DNA of 64,000 nt from an uncultured Ligilactobacillus sp. (GTDB taxonomy: Bacteria > Bacillota > Bacilli > Lactobacillales > Lactobacillaceae), in NCBI GenBank assembly GCA_934215475.1, contig CAKPZY010000001.1, forward strand, positions 1-64,000, given 5' to 3'. Below, one piece after another: positions 58,753 to 64,000 of the stretch. A model generated the notes under the pieces. It ran no database searches. It was not told the origin of the DNA and was given only the letters and a program-made list of their open reading frames with translations. The position numbers and the translations under genes were made by a program. The stretch's first letter is position 1. Every line of letters starts with the position of its first letter.

Positions 58753-59544
58753 CTACTTTTTTAGCACTGCTGCACTGATTTTAAGCTTGCCCTTTTTTGA
58801 AAGGCCACTTTGCTGCTTGAATTTGATCCTACCATAACCGCGGATGGAGAGAATATCATAATCCGACAACTCGTAATCAGGTTTGTCCAATCTCATCCAG
58901 TTCAACTGAACTTTGTGTGCATGGAAAAGATCTTTGGCGTGTTTACGAGAAACTTTAAAAAAATGAGAAATCAATGCGTCTGCCCGTAAAGAAGCCACTG
59001 TGTCTTCAATGTTTTCCCACTCGCTGATCTGATGAATTGTTTCAGAAAGTTGCCTTTCCTCTAAATGAACCTTGAAGTGAGAGATCCTATCGATCTGTTC
59101 CACCAAAAAAGGGGCAATAGGAGCCTCTACAAAAAACTGCCAGCGGACTGAATCGGTGATAATGTCCCCTAATACCTCACGTTGGATACCGCTGTTTACC
59201 AAAGTCCCTAATATGCTTCCGTGGTGCAAAACCGCAAATTTATGGGGATAAACCACCTCCAACAAGGACAAATGGAAATCAGTCTGTTCGGGGAAATAAT
59301 AATCAGGAAAGAAAAGGACTCTTTTTCTTTCAGCACCAGAAAATCCACCCCAGCTCTTCATATTGACCCCCTCATGCATGTTGATCAAAGTGTGCACGAT
59401 ATACAATTCACGAGGATTCAAAAAATGGGTTAAAATCGGCCGATACTCAGTTTCTGCTTGGTTTATCAAATCATTTAAATTATCTATCAACTCAGCTTCT
59501 TCTGGTCGAAAATGCTGATAAATAGAACCACTAACAGCCGCCAT
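58753..59544 (-). CDS. ylmH: YlmH family S4-domain RNA-binding protein
   Basis: RNA-binding protein of the firmicute division cluster, recently tied to ribosome-associated quality control in Bacillus. An N-terminal domain contains FFPDYYFPEQTDFHLSLLEV, and a C-terminal S4 fold (about 185-245) contains ALISHFFKVSRKHAKDLF. ATG at 59544 (MAAVSGSIYQ) lies two bases after the yggT stop and gives 263 residues, close to the family norm. The longer frame runs through yggT and is not real. Confidence 0.92.
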   Translation of the reverse strand: MAAVSGSIYQHFRPEEAELIDNLNDLINQAETEYRPILTHFLNPRELYIVHTLINMHEGVNMKSWGGFSGAERKRVLFFPDYYFPEQTDFHLSLLEVVYPHKFAVLHHGSILGTLVNSGIQREVLGDIITDSVRWQFFVEAPIAPFLVEQIDRISHFKVHLEERQLSETIHQISEWENIEDTVASLRADALISHFFKVSRKHAKDLFHAHKVQLNWMRLDKPDYELSDYDILSIRGYGRIKFKQQSGLSKKGKLKISAAVLKK

Positions 59545-59546
59545 GC

Positions 59547-59807
59547 TCAATATACACCAACCATCTGGAGCAGATATATCAAACCGCGTTCGATAAATCC
59601 TAATGCTATCAAGGCAACCCAAGGAGCAAAGCTGATCCCAAAAATTGGAGGGATAAAATCAAACAAGCTGAGATATGGCTCGCATATTGGGCCCAAAAAT
59701 CCACCCAACTTTGTTTGATAGGCTCCAGGAAACCAGGACATCAAAACATAAACCAAAATCGCCAGGAAATATAACTGAAATAAACCATTTATAACGCTGA
59801 AAATCAC
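59547..59807 (-). CDS. yggT: YggT family membrane protein
   Basis: 86-residue membrane protein with two hydrophobic segments. The family motif is YVLMSWFPGAYQTKLGGFLG, then PYLSLFDFIPPIFGISFAPW. Found between sepF and ylmH (YlmG in firmicutes). Its role is unclear, although its plastid homologue affects nucleoid partition. Confidence 0.93.
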   Translation of the reverse strand: MIFSVINGLFQLYFLAILVYVLMSWFPGAYQTKLGGFLGPICEPYLSLFDFIPPIFGISFAPWVALIALGFIERGLIYLLQMVGVY

Positions 59808-59819
59808 CCTTAAAACTCC

Positions 59820-60242
59820 TTATAAACCAGACTTGCGAGAATTCTCAGTAATATCACCTTCAACTGTAAAATCGTGTGGTGTACACAAGAAAATTGCTTC
59901 GCCGATTCGTGAGATCTCACCGTCGATGGCAAAAATCACTCCCGACAAGAAATCAACTACCCGACGCGCCTGCTGATTATCCATTTTTTGAAAATTAACC
60001 ACGGCAGCCTCACCAGAAAGAAGGCGAGCTGCGATAGCCTTGACATCTGAAAAAATTCCAGGTTCGAACAACATAATTTTTTTGTTAACAGTGTCACCGT
60101 TTTTACCATTGCGGATAGACATCACCCGCGAACGCTGCCCATGGGAAGTCTCGTTTTCCGCGGTCGATGACTGAAGTCCCTGTTCTGATATGTCGTCATC
60201 ATAGCCCCCGAACCAGCTGTTGATCTTATCACCAAGTGACAT
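59820..60242 (-). CDS. sepF: Cell division protein SepF
   Basis: Membrane-binding FtsZ partner that forms rings and helps align FtsZ filaments. The N-terminal amphipathic helix (MSLGDKINSWFGG) binds membrane. The C-terminal core (GKNGDTVNKKIMLFEPGIFS, then KMDNQQARRVVDFLSGVIFA) is the SepF domain. 140 residues. It follows ftsZ by 32 bases. Confidence 0.95.
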   Translation of the reverse strand: MSLGDKINSWFGGYDDDISEQGLQSSTAENETSHGQRSRVMSIRNGKNGDTVNKKIMLFEPGIFSDVKAIAARLLSGEAAVVNFQKMDNQQARRVVDFLSGVIFAIDGEISRIGEAIFLCTPHDFTVEGDITENSRKSGL

Positions 60243-60274
60243 TTACTCCACCCCCTTAAGAGATCTGACGGTCA

Positions 60275-61537
60275 TTATTGACGCCGATGCCTCAAAAACG
60301 GTGGTGTATCTAAACCATCATCTTCGTCATCATTATCCTTTGACTTATCTTTGCCGCTATTGTCAGAACTTGAACCAAAAACATTAAAATCTTTCTTTTC
60401 AATATCCTTAAATTCGTTTTCACGAGAATTTTGTGAAACTTTCCGATCACCATTGATCTCTCGATTCAGGTCCCAATTCTCTAATGGATCATTTTTCGCC
60501 TGTTTATTATCCCCTGAGGCTTGAGATTGAGACTGTGCACTTCTTGATCTGCGCCTTTGACCGTTTTTTTCGGCTTTTTTCTTGTCGATGCCCGTAGCAA
60601 TCACCGTTACGATCACGCTATCATCAAGGTTTTCATTGATAGAAGTCCCAAAAATTATATTGACATCACTAGTAGCAGCTTGAGCCACTATATCAGAAGC
60701 AGCTTGAGCCTCAAAGAGACTTAAATCTGGGCCGCCAGTAATGTTCAATAATACTTGTTCAGCACCATCGATAGACACTTCTAGCAGTGGTGAAGAAATA
60801 GCTTTTTTTGTCGCTTCTTCCGTTCGGTTCTCTCCGTTGGCGGTACCGATACCCATTAAGGCTGACCCTTGATCTTGCATCACAGTCTTAACGTCGGCAA
60901 AGTCTAAGTTGACATAGCCAGGAGAAGTGATCAAGTCTGAAATTCCCTGGACGCCTTGCCGCAAAACATTGTCTGCTTCTTGAAATGCCTCCAACATTGG
61001 TGTCTTTTTATCAACGATCTCTAATAAACGATTATTAGCAATAATCACCAGAGTATCCACGTGCTCCTTAAGCTTAGCAACCCCTTCAGCTGCATAGCGA
61101 GCACGCTTAGGCCCTTCAAAAGTAAATGGCCGGGTAACAACACCAACGGTCAAAGCGCCCTGTTCCTTTGCAATTTTAGCGATGATGGGAGCTGCGCCAG
61201 TGCCTGTGCCTCCGCCCATACCACAAGTAACAAAGATCATGTCTGCATCTTTCAAGCTTTCAGCGATTGCTTCTTCGCTTTCTTCACCTGCTTTGCTGCC
61301 GACATCCGGGTTGGCGCCTGCACCTAAGCCTTTTGTTAGTTTTGGTCCGAGTTGGATCTTTGTTTCAGCTTTTGAACTTTGTAAAGCTTGAACGTCCGTG
61401 TTAGCAGCAATAAATTCAACACCTTTAACGTCATCTTCGATCATACGGTTGATAGCATTACCGCCGGCACCGCCGACCCCAATAACTTTGATCGTTGCTC
61501 CCGTAGTATTTTCATTAGCATCCAGTGAAAATTCCAT
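60275..61537 (-). CDS. ftsZ: Cell division GTPase FtsZ
   Basis: Tubulin-like GTPase forming the division ring. GTP-binding motifs are [13 protein letters not shown] at the N-terminus and the tubulin signature [10 protein letters not shown]; the T7 loop is [13 protein letters not shown] charged flexible linker runs from about 320, and the conserved C-terminal peptide ([11 protein letters not shown]) binds FtsA and SepF. 420 residues. ATG at 61537 follows GGAGGG. It lies after ftsA, the usual dcw order. Confidence 0.99.
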   Translation of the reverse strand: MEFSLDANENTTGATIKVIGVGGAGGNAINRMIEDDVKGVEFIAANTDVQALQSSKAETKIQLGPKLTKGLGAGANPDVGSKAGEESEEAIAESLKDADMIFVTCGMGGGTGTGAAPIIAKIAKEQGALTVGVVTRPFTFEGPKRARYAAEGVAKLKEHVDTLVIIANNRLLEIVDKKTPMLEAFQEADNVLRQGVQGISDLITSPGYVNLDFADVKTVMQDQGSALMGIGTANGENRTEEATKKAISSPLLEVSIDGAEQVLLNITGGPDLSLFEAQAASDIVAQAATSDVNIIFGTSINENLDDSVIVTVIATGIDKKKAEKNGQRRRSRSAQSQSQASGDNKQAKNDPLENWDLNREINGDRKVSQNSRENEFKDIEKKDFNVFGSSSDNSGKDKSKDNDDEDDGLDTPPFLRHRRQ

Positions 61538-61567
61538 CTTGATTCCCTCCTATAATAACGCGCATGT

Positions 61568-62923
61568 TTAATCAAAGAAATTATCAAACATGTGCTTGAG
61601 TTTGTACCCAAAACCATTTTCTTCATTAGGAGCAGTGTTGCTTTTTTGCTCGCTTGCCTTAGAATTCTTTTTTACTTTCTTAAGCGGTTTGCGTGGTGTT
61701 TGTGGCAGTTCGCTTGAATTACTGTTAGTAACTTGCCTGACTGCTTTAGCAGAGCCTAAAGTCTGTTTAACTATCAGATCTATCTCACTTTGTTTGGTAG
61801 CATACTCAACTAATCCGATCACTTGAGTAAACGAAGGTATTCGTAAATTTATCTCTTGGGGAATGTAAACTTTCACGTGAACCTGAAAAATCTCCTCAGC
61901 AAGTTCCTTGATCCCTGGCAACGCCGCCATGCCGCCCGTCAAAACGACACCGCCTGGCAAGGAAAATGCATTGATCTGATTTAAGGCTCCCGCGAGCTTT
62001 TCAAAAATCTGCCTTAACCGAGCCTCGATGATCTCTGCCAAATACTCCTCTGTGATTTTTTCAGGTTCTTGTTTACCAACAACTTGAACAGGAAAAGACT
62101 CGTCATCAGAAGATTCGGAAGTTAACGCATACCCGTAATTTCTCTTTAACATTTCAGCATTCTCGATCGAAGTATTTAATACTACAGAAATATCTCGGGT
62201 GACGTAATCCCCGCCCTCTTGGTCCAAATATGTGTATTTCAACTTATGATCATGGACTACAGCAGCGGTGGTTTTACCTCCGCCAAGATCGACAACGATT
62301 GCTCCAAAATCTTGTTCGCCGTCATTAAGGGCAACTCGTGAGAGGGCAATCGGAGCAACGACAAGATCGGCGACATTCAATCCTGCACGTTCAACACATT
62401 TTTTTGTGTTATGTAAAATTGTCTTGGGTCCGGTATACATGACACCCTGCATTTCCATCCGAACGCCAACCATCCCGCGTGGATCTTTAATACCGTCAAA
62501 TCCATCTACAACAAATTCATCAGGAACAATATCTATAACTGCCCTTTCTGGGGGAAGGCTTTGCACAAGAGCCGCCTGAGTGACCTTACGGACGTCATCT
62601 TCATTGATCTCTTTGGAACTGCCGTCTTCTTCACTCACAGCTATCATGCCATGGCATTGTTCGATCTGCAACATATTGGCCGGTACCCCAACAGTAACAT
62701 CCGTGATATCAATATTAGCCCGCTGCTCAGCCTGCTTGACTGCCTCTTTAATTGAGGCAACTACTTGGTCAATATCAACTATCACCCCGCGATTCAAGCC
62801 CGCAGATCCTGTATTCCCATAACCGATAATGTTGAGCTGATTTTTTATATACTCTGCTATGATGACCTTGATAGATGTTGTGCCGATGTCTAAGCCGACG
62901 AATATATCCGAATTATTCATCAT
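61568..62923 (-). CDS. ftsA: Cell division protein FtsA
   Basis: Actin-like protein that anchors FtsZ to the membrane. The phosphate-1 loop is VGLDIGTTSIKVI, phosphate-2 is VVDLGGGKTTAAV, and the adenosine loop is VLTGGMAALPG. The C-terminal amphipathic helix (FGYKLKHMFDNFF) is the membrane anchor. 451 residues, slightly long because of a charged linker before that helix. It starts at ATG 62923, or ATG 62920 immediately after. Confidence 0.97.
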   Translation of the reverse strand: MMNNSDIFVGLDIGTTSIKVIIAEYIKNQLNIIGYGNTGSAGLNRGVIVDIDQVVASIKEAVKQAEQRANIDITDVTVGVPANMLQIEQCHGMIAVSEEDGSSKEINEDDVRKVTQAALVQSLPPERAVIDIVPDEFVVDGFDGIKDPRGMVGVRMEMQGVMYTGPKTILHNTKKCVERAGLNVADLVVAPIALSRVALNDGEQDFGAIVVDLGGGKTTAAVVHDHKLKYTYLDQEGGDYVTRDISVVLNTSIENAEMLKRNYGYALTSESSDDESFPVQVVGKQEPEKITEEYLAEIIEARLRQIFEKLAGALNQINAFSLPGGVVLTGGMAALPGIKELAEEIFQVHVKVYIPQEINLRIPSFTQVIGLVEYATKQSEIDLIVKQTLGSAKAVRQVTNSNSSELPQTPRKPLKKVKKNSKASEQKSNTAPNEENGFGYKLKHMFDNFFD

Positions 62924-63035
62924 TCAGCCCCCTAGTCATTTTTTAATATTTTATATCACAAAAAACTTATTATAGAAATTCTACCATAGAAACCGCTACA
63001 ATTACCACGATTCTGCTATTAAATCAACAATTTTT

Positions 63036-63893
63036 TCACTTTTTACCGTATGGATAAGAATATGCACCTACTTCCAGATCGATGATCCCTGGACTATCCA
63101 TACTTGCGGCCATGTTAGGATAATACTTCATTTTATCCGATAACGTCGAGATCTTCGCCAAAACCTGATTTCCGTCATTCATATAGAGTCTGACCCTTTC
63201 TGGATCCACTGAAGTTGGTACAAAATGGACCTCTGAGATTCCCTGTTTGACCTCAGGAGCAAGTTGCCCAATTTGCTGTGCCACTTGTTTTAACTGTCTT
63301 GGTTTATGAAAAGAATAAAAAAAAGGATATTTGCCTGATACTTGGGATATTTTTTGCTTAGAAACCGACCCGGACGCAGTGATCCGATAATAATTATCAT
63401 TTTGTTTAAGGTAACCCACCATCGGATATTCCGCAGCTTTGATCGTTATGTTACTACCCTGATAAGAAATATCAGCAGCTTTAACAGCTGGTACACGTTG
63501 CTTGATCTGTTTTTCAATCTGTGATGTTTGCGGCCATATAACAAAAAGCGACTGATAATATTTCAAATCACTTGCTTTTAAGATCTCGTCTTTGCTTTCG
63601 GAATAAGAACCATTAATTTTAACAGATGTGACCCGGCTAAAAGGCAGAATAAAATATAAAGTTATGACTGCAATTAATGAAAAAATAGTTAACAGGACTT
63701 TTTCATGTTTTTTTAGCCTTTGCTTCCGTTTTTTTTTCATTTTTGGCAAATTCTTGTCATAACGAGGCCTTAAAATTCTTTTTTTGCTAACAGCCTCTAT
63801 ACTCTTTTGCCTGCGTAGTTGTTCTTGTTCCCATGGTGTTAAGGGAGCGGAAGTCCGACGCATTTTATGTTGATGCTTCCATTTAAAAAACAC
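63036..63893 (-). CDS. ftsQ: Cell division protein DivIB/FtsQ
   Basis: Bitopic division protein that connects the septal synthesis complex. A basic cytoplasmic N-terminus (about 1-65) and one membrane helix (LLTIFSLIAVITLYFILPF) are followed by a POTRA domain (FSRVTSVKINGSYSESKDEI, then SLFVIW) and a beta domain. 285 residues. GTG at 63893 lies 9-10 bases after AAGGGGG; ATG 63863 is possible. It precedes ftsA as expected. murG probably lies just beyond the window. Confidence 0.94.
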   Translation of the reverse strand: MFFKWKHQHKMRRTSAPLTPWEQEQLRRQKSIEAVSKKRILRPRYDKNLPKMKKKRKQRLKKHEKVLLTIFSLIAVITLYFILPFSRVTSVKINGSYSESKDEILKASDLKYYQSLFVIWPQTSQIEKQIKQRVPAVKAADISYQGSNITIKAAEYPMVGYLKQNDNYYRITASGSVSKQKISQVSGKYPFFYSFHKPRQLKQVAQQIGQLAPEVKQGISEVHFVPTSVDPERVRLYMNDGNQVLAKISTLSDKMKYYPNMAASMDSPGIIDLEVGAYSYPYGKK

Positions 63894-64000
63894 GTTTTCC
63901 GACCCCCTTGCAGTTTATTTATTAAACTTAGCTTAAATCAAAGCAAACAAAATCAATATCTCTTGATCCTATAATATTACTGTATAATTTCCTTCAAAAC
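63894..64000. other. A/T-rich gap upstream of ftsQ, no gene seen
   Basis: A/T-rich sequence with several near -10 strings (TATAAT on the plus strand near 63990; TTATAG on the minus strand) but no well-spaced promoter I would defend. No reading frame or hairpin is supported. Confidence 0.4.

Overview
The window is a stretch of core chromosome from a low-GC Gram-positive, most likely a member of the Lactobacillaceae. The evidence is the gene set and order: a dcw tail ftsQ-ftsA-ftsZ-sepF-yggT-ylmH-divIVA followed by a T-box and ileS, a comEA-comEB-comEC-holA run, both RNase J paralogues, rpoY, an ArlRS-type two-component pair, pyruvate carboxylase next to ylaN-ftsW, mevalonate-pathway mvaS, and strong AGGAGG-type ribosome binding sites. 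I cannot name the genus. Nearly all genes are on the minus strand, which suggests a leading-strand arrangement. The plus-strand exceptions are acyP, yidC, rpsT, def, rpoY-rnjA and a lipid kinase, and most of these carry their own promoter and terminator.

Layout. 1-73: tRNA-Arg(TCT), short of its first base. 189-3858: the only region I do not recognise, with three tightly packed unknown genes (two overlapping), a fourth unknown gene upstream and a possible small membrane peptide. 4.1-7.0 kb: mvaS, acyP and yidC. 7.1-9.3 kb: sensor kinase and response regulator. 9.5-15.3 kb: single-gene units gnd, clpX, tig and tuf, each with a terminator. 15.5-20.1 kb: asd-dapA-rnjB-TPR operon. 20.2-23.5 kb: pnp, rpsO and divergent rpsT. 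23.6-30.7 kb: ylbG-rsmD-coaD-sepM-type protease, then comEA-comEB-comEC-holA. 30.7-35.7 kb: ylaN-ftsW-pyc. 36-40 kb: typA, an inositol-phosphatase-like gene, a UPF0223 gene and an LDH-fold protein without the expected active site. 40.4-44.8 kb: def, rpoY-rnjA and a lipid kinase. 44.9-54.6 kb: recD2, TPR, phosphatase, mnmA, DUF1831, cysteine desulfurase, mtnN, nudF and dapF. 54.8-63.9 kb: T-box-controlled ileS and the division operon.

How the genes work together. Asd, DapA and DapF serve lysine/diaminopimelate synthesis, which feeds peptidoglycan; FtsW, FtsQ, FtsA, FtsZ, SepF and DivIVA place and build the septum. RNase J1, RNase J2, PNPase, rpoY and the ribosomal proteins connect transcription, RNA decay and translation. 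The cysteine desulfurase, its DUF1831 neighbour and MnmA form a sulfur-transfer group for tRNA thiolation. The com genes would allow DNA uptake.

The points most worth a second look are the unknown cluster beside tRNA-Arg, the apparent AUA start of comEC where it overlaps comEB, a competence-box-like sequence in the T-tract of the terminator before comEA, and the LDH-like protein with a lost catalytic motif. No CRISPR array, IS element, prophage or integron was seen.
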